A DNA stretch of 64,000 nucleotides from Hypomesus transpacificus (lineage: Eukaryota; Chordata; Actinopteri; Osmeriformes; Osmeridae). Below are positions 35,438 through 47,559 of the stretch, piece after piece. The notes under the pieces are model-generated. The model was not told the DNA's origin and made no database searches. It saw nothing but the letters and a program-made list of their open reading frames with translations. The stretch spans positions 15,887,484 through 15,951,483 of the forward strand of contig NC_061061.1 of assembly GCF_021917145.1 (NCBI RefSeq), read 5' to 3'. The translations under genes and the position numbers were made by a program. Position 1 is the first letter of the stretch. The number at the start of each line of letters is the position of its first letter.

Positions 35438-38400
35438 ATGAGCGAGAAGGGCCCTCACACTGAGGCGCCGATGTACCTCACGGTGGAGGTGGACCAGCTT
35501 CCGCGGGACGAGGACGAGGACGAGGAGCAGATGGCCAACTACGGCAAAGAGGATGACCTGATGCCCAACCGCCCCTCCTCCTCCTCGGGCCGCGTGTACG
35601 ACCGCACCACGGTGCTCATCGAGCAGGACCCCATCCGATTGGACGAGGAAGGCGAGGAGTACATCCACTGCGGCGGGGACGACGACGGGGTCACCTTCCT
35701 CACCGAGGGGGAGGGTGACGAGGAGGGCTCCCTAGCCTACATGACGGACCCTGACGGGATGTCGCAGGGCTATGTGCACCATACCATCTCGCCGGACCAG
35801 ATCCAGTTCATCATCAACCCCGGGTCCACCCCCATGCCACGGAACATCGAGGGGGCCACCCTCACCCTGCACTCGGAGTGTCCAGAGACCAAGCAAAGAG
35901 AGGTAGGTGGGAGCCATTACCTAACAGCAATGGGCTTCCTCTGCAAAACCGTTTTTTTTATGTTCCTGCTTCACTTCCTTCTTCCTGAAAGAGGACACAG
36001 GAGACTACAACAGGAGTTCAACTCCATAGCCTGTTGCTGTCGGTGTATTTGCTTTATCATCGGGGCTCTATTGCTGCAGCAATTCCCCTTCCAAATTACT
36101 GGTTTATGTAAGATCCGACTTGTCCCCTGCGTCGCTCGCTTCAGGAATTTGACTTGAATGTTTTCTTTGTAAATGCGAAGCGACTCTGTTGTGGGTCACC
36201 AGTTTTCTACTCTCGGAATACAGCACATGACCATTTACTGTGAGGCATGGCTAAACATTGCGTGTTGTTGGTGCAGCTGTAGGTGTTTGTTGTCAGTGTC
36301 CCTAGTTGACATCATGTTAAAGTGTCGTGAGAACCTGTTGTCTGCCGCGCTGTGTTTATTCTGCTGGATCTCATCCAGTCCACCCTCATCCTTGGCCCCA
36401 TCTACCTGACTTGATATCGCAAAGAGAAAACGTGTCATCCAGAATTAGATTAAAGAAACGTCAGATAGACCACCGAGCCAACGATGCAATTCCCAGAAGT
36501 GTCCTGGAGTTCTGGCAATTACTCAACATCAATTTCCTTTCAAATCTTTTTTAGTTGTTTCTCCCCCCCTTAACTTCTGTCCTTTTGCTGTCACGCATGG
36601 AACTCTGTAAAAGTCTCCTTTGAAAAGCGTCTGAACAGTGTAACTTGTGTATCCATCCCTGCATGCACAATTTGTCTGCATGGCGGAGTGCTCTCTTTGC
36701 TCATTGTGTCTGTGTGGGGGAGTCAGTGGCATGCCGCATCTAGTTACCCTGTGTGATTGAGCTGATGCTGGAGAAGTGCTGGAGTCACGACGGTGTGGGA
36801 GAGGGAGGCGATCCCGCATTAACAAGCTGTGGTGGCCCTCTCACCGTCGGCTCCACACCGCACACTTCTCTACATTTCTCTCTCTCGAGCATTGAAAATA
36901 AAAAGCCTAATCAATCAGCCGCCTATCTCTGAGGTCCTGTTAAGGTTTCTTGCTCAACATGGGTTCCACACTGCTGCAGTGCCTGGACAGTCTTTTTAGT
37001 ATGTATGGTTTTGGGCCCTCTGTATTAATAAAGAGGCTGTTTGATCTATGACCCGAAGAGTTCTAGTCTACATGTATGTTGTGTCTGCTTGTGGTTTGTA
37101 TGGTTGAAGTCCAACAAGAAACGCATCTAAAAATAGCTGGATCCAAGCATGGACAGCCTCTAAAATTCCTATCATGGGGTTACATAAGGTATAGAATCTG
37201 TTGGATTATTTATGTACGAGTGCAGCATGTCATTTCACCAAGGGTCAGGGTCTACACTAACTTCCCTTTCGAACCCCAGCTTAAAAAGAGGAACTGGAAA
37301 ACGTGTGAACGTAGCCAAGAGAGATTTTCTTTGTCTACCTACATTCATGGTTGTGCTGTGGGATAATGAAGGCGAGAGCTTGTTTCTATGGGAGATAAAG
37401 CAGAGAGATGGAGTCTTTCTTCTCTTTTGTCCCAGAGGCATTTTCCCCCCCGAGAGAAACAGAAGCACAGGGCAACCACTACTGTGGAGTCGAGCTGAGC
37501 TGAACACAGGGAAACAGAATGGGTTGGATGTGATGTGAGAGGAGTGAGATGGGGGAAGGAAGAGGGGGGGAGGGGGGGGGGGGGGTAGAGTCATCCCAGT
37601 CACCAGTTCAAGAGCTGGCGGGTGGCTGAGTCATTGAGTTCAAGCTCTTCCCGAAAGGTCCCAGTGATCTGTAGAACAGAAAGAGAAAGAGACGTTATAT
37701 AAAGATGTTAAGCCTCCTTGGATTCCTCTTGTGTGAAACACAGCCTAAACATTGGTTTTGAAAAGCTGTTAACAGCTGGTCGATGAGTATGTGGTTTGCT
37801 CTTTCTAAATGAAATGTTTCTCCCCTAGTTTTTTCTGGGTTTGTAAGTGATCACGTGATCCCCCATCTGCTTCCATACATTCCATTGTTCTCTCTCTCTC
37901 TCTCTCTCAGGTGAAGCGGTACCAGTGCATGTTTGAGGGCTGCACCAGAACCTACAGCACGGCAGGCAACCTCCGCACGCACCAGAAGACACACAGAGGA
38001 GAATACACGTTTGTGTGCAACCAGCAGGGCTGTGGCAAGGCCTTCCTCACCTCCTACAGCCTTAAGATCCACGTGCGCGTCCACACCAAGGAAAAGCCCT
38101 TTGAGTGTGACGTGCAGGGCTGCGAGAAGGCCTTCAACACTCTCTACAGGTTAGGCCTTCAACACTCTCTACAGGTTAGGCCTTCAACACTCTCTACAGG
38201 TTAGGCCTTCAACACTCTCTACAGGTTAGGCCTTCAACACTCTCTACAGGTTAGGCCTTCAACACTACAGGTTAGGCCCGTAAATCGTCTCTGGCTCCAG
38301 TTCTACCGTGAATCCCACTCTAGTATTGAGCAGGTTTCCCTGGGAATGCACTAGAGATGAAGTTAACGGAGCATCTCACATACAGAGTAGTTCAAGTACA

Positions 38401-41400
38401 CCTGCCCTGACTAGATGTCTGTCATGTGGGACATGTGAGTTAACTGGAATGATGAGGTGTTCCTGGGAACTAAGCTTCTAAGCGTACTGACTGTATGGAA
38501 GCTCTGTCTTTTTGATGCAGTGGTCTTTGGATGTTTGACCCAGAGCTCAAACAATAGGCTCCATGCATCCAGCCAATTTCTTTTTTGTTTTGTTTTTGTC
38601 TTGAGGTTACCATTGTTCTCTTTATACAGTGCCAGTTGAGTTAAGCTCTTATCTGCATCAAAGCCGATAAGAGCCTCATACAAACAGAGTTTGCGGCTCT
38701 TTCATGGTGAAGCCCTACCTGAGCCCAAAAAAATGCAGCCAGTTGAGGCGGTCCTGTTTGGCTGCCTTCTACTTCCTGTCAGGAGCCATTCGTCAGTCTG
38801 GCCGGTGTCATTCTGGCCAGCTCCTTTCTTAATCACATTATTCTCCCCTCTTATCACAGCCTCTGCTGGCTGGCCCCTCCCCTAGGGCACGCGTTCACTA
38901 CCTCAAGAGTAGCCTTACGAGATCAGACAGTCCGGTTGGTTTCTTGTCTGGGCAGGAGGTTGCTGCTTAATGTCAGTGTTTGCTGAAGAACAGACAGGCC
39001 CAGTCAGGGATATTCAGACCCTTCTACACACTAAACATTTTGTGTTAAATGACGTGACTAGCAACCAGTCAGCATAAGAATCGAACACTGTTTATTGTAA
39101 ATTGGATATGGTTGGTTGAAGCACTTGTGATTGTCCGATACCGATGTCGATAGTGATGCCCCAAGATGTGCTACAATGCATGGAATGTCAAGTGGATGCC
39201 GCCAGTCAATTAGTGTAGCCATATTACAGATTATCCCCCCTCTTCCACCCCCCTTAAAGACTTGTAGCTATTGTTCTTTCCTCTCCACAACAAACATTAG
39301 AACGACTAGAGCAGATAACGGTATTGAAGTCGACATAGGCCAGGTAGGTGTCTTTTCTTTTGCAGCCCACCAGTCGGCAGATTAATGATGAGGCTAACGT
39401 TCATGTGTCACCAATGTAGACTGAAAGCACACCAGAGACTGCACACGGGGAAGACTTTCAACTGTGAATCGGAAGGATGCACAAAGTACTTTACGACGCT
39501 CAGTGACCTGAGGAAGCACATTCGTACACACACTGGGGAGAAACCATTCCGGTAAGTGCAGAGGGTCGCCGGTGTTATGTGTCCCAAGGGATGAGGGTTT
39601 GTGCCATATGAGGGAAGGTGAAAATCAGCTTGTTAGCGCTTTTCAGCGATGTGTTTAGACTGCTAGGCTACTTGATAGCAGTCTTAGCACTCTTAATGAA
39701 CTGTCGCTTCCTGCGATCTCTCCCCAGGTGTGACCATGACGGGTGTGGCAAAGCATTTGCTGCTAGCCACCACCTAAAGACGCATGTACGGACACATACA
39801 GGTACTGCTCAAAAGCCGACCATAAGGCAACCAAATCTCACTTCGGCGTTTCCCATTAATTTTCTCTGCATTTGCGGCCGATTTTGAGATTTACCAAAAA
39901 TATTTCCACACTCATAACTTAAAAGATCTCTTAACATGGTGTTTTGCGCCATTGCTTATGCAAAGCATCGCTCCCTCCCACGTTAGCTGTCAGTCTCCTC
40001 GCTTATGTACAGTGCATCCGGATGCAAGCTAACATTAGCTAATTATCAAACGTTAACATTATTACCAGAAGATCTGACAACATAACCTTTTTTGTTTTCA
40101 AGAGCACAACGTTCTTTTTTAGATCTCTTAATTTAGATCTCAATGTGCACCAGATTGATGCATTTAAACGTAAAAAAGTTGATATTATGGTGGAGCATGC
40201 CGCCGGACCCCAGTGTCTGAGGGTCAACCCACACAGTCTCTAATGAGAAATCGAAGAGAAACACTGTACCTCTTGAACCAGTTTTTCTTTTCATTGTTCG
40301 AAGTCTTATGCTGGCTTAGCTTTTATGTGAAGATGACCCATACCACATCGCTCTCCGTCTCTCATCTTTCCCTCTTCTCCCTCCTTTGTCCTTTTCTGTT
40401 CTCTCCCATTGTCTCCATCTTTCTTTCCTCTCTCTCTCTCTCCCACTATCTCTCGCTCTCTCTCTCTCCCCTCGCGCTCTCCCCCCCCCCCCCCCCCCCC
40501 TTGCTCTCGCTCACTCTCTCCCCCTCGCTCTCTCTCCCCCCCCCCTCACTCTCTCCCCCTCTCATCCTCCCACTTGGCACCCTTCTGTAGGGGAAAAGCC
40601 TTTCAACTGTCCCAGCGATGGCTGTGAGAAGACCTTCAGCAGCCAGTACAGTCTGAAGAGTCACATCCGAGGCCACGACAAAGGCCAGCCTTTCAGCGTG
40701 ACCTTAACCCACCCCCTGTCAGAGGTGAGTCATTGTCAGTTCAGCATAATGTGGATTTGTATCCCCTGGTAAGGAAAGATGGGACGAGACTTCTTTGTGC
40801 TGTACTGAATCTTGGAAGTGCGTTCATAACAACAAATTTAGTGTCGAATTTACCAATTGATTTAGATCTCTGTTGGTGTCTGACTGTGAAGAAATAAATT
40901 AGAGCCCATTCATCTCTAATTACAGGATGCAAATCATTCACTATGCCTCAGTGATCTAAGCCTCATCTCTACCGATTCAGAGCTACGAGAGAACATCCAC
41001 AACGTGAGTTTGGGAATCATTTCAATGCACCCCTGTTTGCTTCCTTGCATGCGCGCAAGTCGATGTACTCAAAATATAAACACAGAAATTCCAGTTCCAC
41101 ATTGTCCTCAATCTGTGCCATAATATTCTGTTGTTAATTGTTCCAAACAGTCTCAGAACATGGATCTGAACAGTGTCACCCCCATCAGGATCTTTGAGCT
41201 CATGTTTCAGAGTCCAGAACATAGTGAACACAGTCAAGACGATGTTCATCATCGAGGCAAGTACTTTTCAGAACACATGAACTCAAACTGGGGTCAGATG
41301 GCTGAGCTGTTAGGGAGTCAGACTATTAATCAGAATGTTGTTGGTTCGATTCCCGGCCGTGCCAAATGACGTTGTGTCCTTGGGCAAGGCACTTCACCCT

Positions 41401-43008
41401 ACTTGCCTTGGGGAAAATGTCCCTGTACTTACTGTAAGTCGCTCTGGCTAAGAGCGTCTGCTAAATGACTAAATGTAAACTGGAATGGGGGTTACTGTAT
41501 GGTGTTGATCGTAACTTCTCCCATTCCCCTCTCCTCTTAGAGAGTTTTGTGGAAGTCTTTGGCCTGGACACTCCTACCCAACCTACAGTGAGTGACGGTT
41601 CCTCCCTCCTCTCCTTCCCCCTGCCCCCCTGCTCCTCGTCCTCCTCACCCTGCTCCCACACCACCCCGGTCGCGGAGGGCCCCTGCCAGCTCAGCCAGAC
41701 ACCCTCTCAGACCCCGACGCCCATCAGCTCCGCAATCGGCTCCACCCAGCCCGCCCCCTACGTCTCCTTAGCCGGCCCAACGCCAGACGTGCCCGACCAT
41801 GCCCCGGGGGCCGGCGCTGCAGTCCAGCAGCACTATGTTGCCGTGTCGCCCGCGTTCCTTCAGCCAAAGGGCAAGACTCCGACCGGGGCGGCGGCGCCCC
41901 CTGCGGCCTCCGCTCCGCCAGCTCCGGCCCTGAGCGCCGCGGTGCCGTGTGCCGCTGCTGTTGCCGCCCCCAACACGGAGGCACCGCCGCTGCCGCCAGC
42001 CACGGCTCACAATGTGCCTTTAGCCCCCAACACCAGCCCGGGCCTGACTCCCACCCCCACCACCATTACCATCGGGTCCAGCCAGGGCCTGCTGCCGTCC
42101 AGTATCGTCATGTCGGACCAGAACCTGCAGTGGATCCTCAGTAGCGCCGCCAACAGCCAGCAGAACTCGGACACAACGGTATGGGGGCCCTGGTAGTGGG
42201 ATAGTGGGAATGTGAAGGCAGTGTATAGATGAGTATTCTTTACTAGAAAAGTACTTATCTTTCCTTTTGTATTCTATTCTCCCAGACTTGGCTTAATGCG
42301 AAATTGCTAAAAAATCAATCTGTGTTTTGCATGCAGACTCACCAAGGAGGGACAAAAGTTGAGAAAGTTTTCTTCACCACTGCCATACCTGTGGGAGGAA
42401 ACCCAGGTGAGTGGAAATGCAATTACATGTTTCCTTGGGAACTGAATAGATTCTAAAATGGAATCCTTAAATGTATGTGTTACTTTATAAATGTTGTTGT
42501 TCCAGGCAACGCTGTTCAGCAGATCGGCCTCAGTTTGCCAGTCATCATCATCAAACAGGAGGAATCCTGCCAGTGTCAATGTGCCTGCAGGGACTTGGCT
42601 AAAGACAGGAGCTCCAACAACAAGAGCACTAACACAGCCACAGCAGTCATAGCAGCACAGCAACCTCCGGATCCTCCTGCTCCTCCTCTCCCACCTCCAC
42701 CTCCCGAGGCTCCTTATCCACCTGTTCCCCCTGCCCCGTCACCCCCCTCCTGCTGCCTCCCCCAGTCCCCCTCTCCTGGGGGCGAGATCCTCCCCCAGGG
42801 GGAAGCAGAACCGGGCAGCACTCCGTCGTCCACTCAGACGTTCCCCACGGCGGCCACCAACCCTTCTCCCCCCGATGGCCTGTCCAACATGGACGTTTCC
42901 GACTTCCTGTCTCTGCAGAGCCCGGAGACGGACGCCAATATCGAGGCTCTGCTGCTGGTGGCTGATGACTTTGCTATGGCTGGCAGCAGGAGCAACATCA
43001 ACCCCTAG
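35438..43008 (+). CDS. mtf1: Metal regulatory transcription factor 1 (MTF1), complete
   Basis: Ten coding exons, 812 aa, all phases consistent: 35438-35902, 37911-38149, 39420-39551, 39728-39801, 40591-40724, 40926-41003, 41151-41256, 41541-42178, 42337-42406, 42506-43008 (TAG). Order: acidic N-terminus with [15 protein letters not shown] and [18 protein letters not shown]; six C2H2 zinc fingers (exons 2-5) with the atypical RGEYTF linker between fingers 1 and 2; an acidic region; a long Pro/Ala/Thr-rich region (exon 8); the Cys cluster CQCQCACRD in exon 10; a conserved [10 protein letters not shown] near the end. MTF1 senses zinc, enters the nucleus and activates metallothionein and transporter genes through MREs. 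The ATG at 35438 follows an acceptor at 35384. Intron 7 is GC-AG, and a 25-bp minisatellite overlaps the exon 2 donor. Confidence 0.97.
35903..37910 (+). other. mtf1: mtf1 intron 1
   Basis: Two kilobases without an exon I can support. A G-rich stretch at about 37,560-37,586 and a short CT run before the acceptor at 37,890-37,910 are the only simple repeats. Confidence 0.7.
38129..38274 (+). repeat. mtf1: 25-bp minisatellite across the mtf1 exon 2 donor
   Basis: Five identical 25-bp units (GGCCTTCAACACTCTCTACAGGTTA order) plus a sixth shortened by 4 bp. The first unit is the last 21 bases of exon 2 plus the first bases of intron 2, so the donor CAG|GTTA is copied six times (GT at 38150, 38175, 38200, 38225, 38250, 38271). 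Only the first preserves zinc finger 3. The second and third shift the frame, and later ones also meet a TAG near 38202. Confidence 0.97.
38275..39419 (+). other. mtf1: mtf1 intron 2, main part
   Basis: No further exon seen. The interval ends at the acceptor CCAATGTAG (39419) of the exon encoding the end of zinc finger 3 and finger 4. Confidence 0.7.
40425..40570 (+). repeat. C/T-rich low-complexity tract
   Basis: CT repeats mixed with a poly(C) run of about 20 at 40483-40500 and CCCCCTC blocks, just upstream of mtf1 exon 5 (acceptor 40590). It serves as a very long polypyrimidine tract. Confidence 0.93.
41257..41540 (+). other. mtf1: GC-AG intron 7 of mtf1
   Basis: The exon 7 frame (VHHRE) joins exon 8 (ESFVEV) only if the intron begins at GCAAGT (41257) after GAG. 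CAG/GAG|GCAAGT is the usual consensus of GC donors. The acceptor CTCTTAG at 41540 is normal. About two thirds of this 284-bp intron is a SINE. Confidence 0.88.
41291..41479 (+). mobile_element. tRNA-derived SINE, copy 3
   Basis: Plus-orientation copy. The head GGGTCAGATGGCTGAGCTGT is followed by a B-box GGTTCGATTCCCGG, the body CCTTGGGCAAGGCACTTCACC and the tail GTCTGCTAAATGACTAAATG. It begins 34 bp after the GC donor of mtf1 intron 7. Confidence 0.92.
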
Positions 43009-45422
43009 GCAGGAGGGGAGGGATCGACGACTTGACCACTCTTCAGCTGAAACCGCCTCGTCAGCCGGAACCCACTCCCTCGTCATGCACACGTCCCCCA
43101 TGTTCACGTCCATCTTGTCCTCTTCCTTTTCGTGTGCAGGCACTCCCCTCACCAAGTGTTCCATGTCTCTACCTGTAGTGTGTTTTTGTTTGGCCTAGTA
43201 GACACATTTCAAAGACTACAATAGAACTATTTGAATCAGTTGCTGCGAATGGTCGAGGTGCAGTCGTTTTTGGCGATAGTGTTAGCATATTGCTAACAAC
43301 ACATATCGATGGCTGCATATGAAATTGAGAATTTTGCATGACTTGGCGCTCTCATTGCCAAGCAATAAAACAAAACTAGACTTGTTGTCTAATCAAGCAC
43401 TGTAGTGAACTAGCCAGCATACTATATACCTTTCAACTAGTATGCTTTTGACCAGAATGTACTGCATGTAATGTAAGTCATTTGGTTTTTATCCAGTACC
43501 ACCAGGAATTGGACGTTGTTGGGCAGTGTTATCTTACTCAAGCAATGTCTATTGACAGCCATTGCATAAAAAGTAATCATGACAAATTTGTCTAGGAAGG
43601 TTATTGTATTCCAGAAAATGTGATTTCCTTTGGTTTCATTTGTATTATTGGTATTGTGGCTGTTTTCCATACACAAGTATTACAAATTGAAACAACCTTT
43701 GAGAATTTGATTGCCTTTTAAATTTGATTTGGAAGTCAAATCACTATTTTCAGGTTTCCAGTAACTTTATTATTTAAGTGATAACAGATTAATTTATTGA
43801 GAGCTTAATTCTGCTTACTTTTGCTGTCTTCTCTCAAGCAAGCATCATGGACAAAGTATCAATCTTTTTATTATTATTATTTATTTCATTGCCTGCTTAG
43901 GAGTCCTTGTAGTTGTCCTCATATGTTACTGATTGGAGTCTACGGTACCCTCCCTCCCCCTCCATTTTCTTTGTTCTCAAAGACACAAGAACATTGCAGT
44001 ATTGCATCTATTAATTTTGATATTTTGATCTTCTGGTTTGCGAAAGCCTTTGGCAATCAAGAGACATTTATATATAGCCTGACCCTCTCAGGGATGCACG
44101 GTGATACAGGTTGATCATCAGACATGCAATGGACTGCCAGATACCATTATTGCAGCCCTGTTTGTGCTGCACTTTCTTCTTCTTACTTTTATGTGCACTA
44201 CCTTCCCCCCCCCCCCCCCCAGTTACTCAAATGCCTAGTTATCTGCAGCACTAATACATTCTTCATTTGTGAACCACTGCTGTAAAAGGGTGTACATATA
44301 ACATCTAGTCATATACATTTTATCTTGTTAGAATGATCTAGAATTTGTATTTTTGTATAGAATTTTGAATTGTCTAAGTGTGGAAGTCGGAGCCTTCAGA
44401 GAATACCACCCTTACTCTTTTTTTATTTTTAGCATTAGCCTTCGAGACATTCATCTTATGCAGACGATTGACAAATTTACAAACTTACCGATTTTAGATA
44501 TCGGCGCTACTGTACACAGTACCTTCTAATATGTGCATATGTAATTTGCTTAGAGTATAATATAACATTATTGTTTTACAAGGGACACAATGCAATGACA
44601 CCACAGAAGGCATTACTTCCATTGGGTATAGAGCTGCACGGCCTTAAATGTTATCCCACTTACTGTGGCTTACGCGCCTCCTTGCCTTGTCAGTCTCTGC
44701 CTATGACTTGCCATGACGTTGCCCATCTGGCCACTATACCCTTTTCATCAGTTTTTGTTTAAATGCCTTTGTGCAGCAGTCTATACAAGGATATCAACTA
44801 ATTTGTTTGATAATTTCCGTGCCAATGATGCAGCCTAATCTCCACGTTTGACAATTTTGCGTATCATAGAAATATGCATCTATTCAGCAAAACAGTAGCC
44901 TGAAATGTTAAGATTCCTCGTACTGTACTGCAGTGAATATCATCCATTTTACAATTGACAGGACACCCAAGAGAAATTCCATTCATATTGAAACTGTATA
45001 CACATTGTTGTTTTGTCATTGTACTTTTATTTTGCTATCGAACTGATTATGAATAGATGGACTGAGAATCACACAGGAATGATGTATTCTGTCAGAAATA
45101 TTTTTCTAACAGGCATAAAGCAGTTGACATGTGGATATCTAAAGGAATTTGAATGATCTTTGCCGTTTTACTATCTGAAATGTACCAGATATATTTTAAT
45201 ATCAATGCATACTATACGTATGTGTATGTGGGGCTATTCACTGTACTGTAAAACGCTTAAAATTAGCATTTTATTAAGATTATTGAATATATTATTTCTT
45301 TTTTGTTAGCACTTAGATTTGGGTCCACTACTAGAATAATATAAGTGTCTAGATGACAAAATCCTTAATTTGTTTCTTATTGAAGTGTTGTCCCATATTA
45401 AATGTCGGTCAGCTTGAATAAT

Positions 45423-45430
45423 TGTAAATA
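45423..45430 (+). promoter_or_regulatory. mtf1: Pumilio-type element TGTAAATA
   Basis: Exact match to the Pumilio consensus TGTANATA in the presumed mtf1 3' UTR. A second match, TGTATATA, is at 46308-46315. Function is inference. Confidence 0.35.
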
Positions 45431-46545
45431 TGAACTCGGCATAACCCATGATTGACTTGCAATCAATTTCATGCATCCCTTTGAGGAAAAGTACCTATGC
45501 AATTATTTGACTGCAGCATTCCCAAAGGTGAAATGTACCAAACATATTGACCATTTTTCACTGAAGTCATCAGATATTTCCCATATTCGGTATGCAGATT
45601 CACATGTACTATAAAGGCTAATGAAGGTTGTTTGTAAAATTACACACAAAAAATACAACATACTTCATTCTTTGACCAACACACCTCAATTACTCACTCC
45701 TATACGACTGCTATAAGGGTCCATATTATTATACTCTATGGGTTGTGTTGAGTGGTGAATATGGGCATTTGAGTATTTGTATTTTCATCCATTACTTTCC
45801 AGTAAGTTGTCTTTTTTTACCTTTTTCTTTTCTCCATTTTGAGTTACCTGGTTATATACTGACTGGATTTACTTGGAAAGGAACCTGTAAAATCACTGAT
45901 TCTGTTGTAAGAATTATTTGGGTCATGTGTGCTGCAGTTTTTACGTTATGGGTAAAAATGATTTGTCACATTTTGTTATATTTTCACTAAAGTCATCTCA
46001 ATCTTTTGTGTCTTTCTGTATTGGTAATACAAATCCAACCCAATTTGTATGCCCATTGAAAACATGTAGACCAAGATGTGTTCTTTAGAACCCAAACAAA
46101 CCCAATTTTTGCCTTTAAAAAGGTACCTTTATAGCTGCTGACTATTGCTGGGCAGGCATTGTGAACATCTTGTGCATGGAAACAATACTCTCCCTGGAAG
46201 GAAGTTCAAGTTTTGAGGGCATTGGGGCACTTGTTTGGAAACTGGTTGTTTTTCTTCAGATGTACCAGTTTGGAAAGAATGCAGTGGCAACAGGCTTTTT
46301 TGAACTTTGTATATAGTTAGGGATACTTGTGCTTGTTGGAAAAATGTTTAATGGGTAACAGGAGGGGGAAACGAAATGCTTCCAAAGGAATGTCTTCAGT
46401 ACCCAAAGAGTAAGGAATTGTAAAGGATTTGTATTTTTTAAAAGAATGTACAATGTGAAAATGGTTTGCTTATGCTTGTTTTGTATAAAGTAATATTGTA
46501 CTATGATAAAGTAATAACTTTTTGAATTGAGAGCAATATAATACT

Positions 46546-46551
46546 AATAAA
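46546..46551 (+). terminator. mtf1: polyadenylation signal AATAAA
   Basis: AATAAA followed by a T-rich stretch, 120 bp before the stop codon of the convergent minus-strand gene. Confidence 0.6.
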
Positions 46552-46671
46552 ATCTTACCTGATTTGTCAATCGATGTTACCTTTTCTCAACCAAAGAGGC
46601 ATGACTTTATTTACCATTTATTTGTCAGAATATGCTTTACTAATATAAAAACATACATCGTAGTTATTGAT

Positions 46672-47518
46672 TCACTTTTGTGCGGGAAATGGTGCATCAC
46701 TTAGATTCTTGTCCTGAGGGGAGATAGAAATTGCACTTGTTTTGTCGTTTACCACATGCTTGATTTAGGGGGCTCTGGGACCTACCGCTAAGACACTTCG
46801 CAGTTCCATCAAATCCCTCAGGACAGCGTTGCTTAGCTCCAACTTGTCCTCCAGAGTAACAAGTCTATCGTCGAGGTCCTCCAAGAGCTATATGTGGGCC
46901 AATAACATGGGAGTTAGTAAACACACGTGCTATTGGGTGAGGATTTCATGGTCTGTATGATTTATTAACGTAACAATGTTGAGTAAAAAGAGTCGTGGAA
47001 ATTCTTATTGGAACCACAAACCTGAGTGTTCTGTGTGTTTGAAGACTCTTCCTTTACAGCAGCAGCATCCTGTAACTTCCTGTCTAGAATAATGCACACC
47101 AAGAAACATTTGGATATTCCAGCGGAACAACAACACTTAAGCATGAAAGTGATGTGCTGTTACAATACCCGTACTCGTTGCCATGATTCTTCTCAGAAAT
47201 AAAGTTAGGCTTGCTTGTGAGTAGCCTAAGCCTACACGGGTGTTATAGTTTAGTTAATTAGCAGCCGCCAATTAATTAAGGTAAATATCCATGTTTATTA
47301 GACAATTATTTTCATATCTTATACATTTACCTAGCTTATTCTACGTTTTCCAATAACAAAAATGCTCTGTTTGGTATTTAGCCTACTTAATTCAATGTAT
47401 CCAAATGGAAAATCGAAATACCGCAATAGTCTGTGCTGTTACCTTTAAGAAACTGGGCGTCATGCTTTGAAGGCGTTACCGGAAGACTGTCATTTGCTGC
47501 CAATAGCGAGTGTTTCAT
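46672..47518 (-). CDS. small coiled-coil protein, 93 aa (C1orf122-like by position)
   Basis: Four minus-strand exons, none long enough to stand out alone, join in phase: 47518-47443, 47083-47022, 46887-46786, 46713-46672 (TGA), 282 bp in total. The protein starts MKHSLLAANDSLPVTPSK, has an acidic/basic heptad-like helix (LLEDLDDRLVTLEDKLELSN, then AVLRDLMELR) and ends DKNLSDAPFPAQK. All splice sites are good GT-AG. The gene is head-to-head with yrdc and tail-to-tail with mtf1, the place and orientation of human C1orf122. A weak pattern match (LLxxLxxRxxxL...LRxL) to the helix I recall from that human protein supports orthology, but divergence is high. The role is unknown; the helix suggests self-association or a complex subunit. 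Confidence 0.72.
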
Positions 47519-47559
47519 CAGGCAATACTAGCATGCTGTAGAAACCTGATACAGTTCAC
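47519..47559. promoter_or_regulatory. minimal bidirectional promoter between the small gene and yrdc
   Basis: Only 41 bp separate the two divergent start codons (47518 on minus, 47560 on plus). The 5' UTRs must overlap the opposite gene, or yrdc starts at its second in-frame ATG (47638). There is no room for a conventional core promoter with two separate starts. Confidence 0.6.

Larger units (their letters stand above)
43009..46570 (+). other. mtf1: 3' UTR of mtf1 (about 3.5 kb)
   Basis: No exon on either strand until the convergent small gene at 46672. AT-rich, with a poly(C) run at about 44205-44220. The poly(A) signal is inferred at 46546. Confidence 0.65.

Noticed and set aside
35357..35668. 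103-codon antisense ORF
   Set aside because: Antisense of the first mtf1 coding exon; no independent support.
38129..38274. Possible CRISPR array (25-bp direct repeats)
   Set aside because: No spacers. It is a tandem duplication of an exon end and splice donor.
40386..40772. 128-codon ORF overlapping mtf1 exon 5
   Set aside because: The upstream part is the C/T-rich tract. Only the portion from 40591 is exon, in the frame that gives zinc finger 6.
41724..42010. Antisense Arg-rich ORFs
   Set aside because: Shadow of the GC-rich mtf1 exon 8, whose plus-strand frame fits the family.
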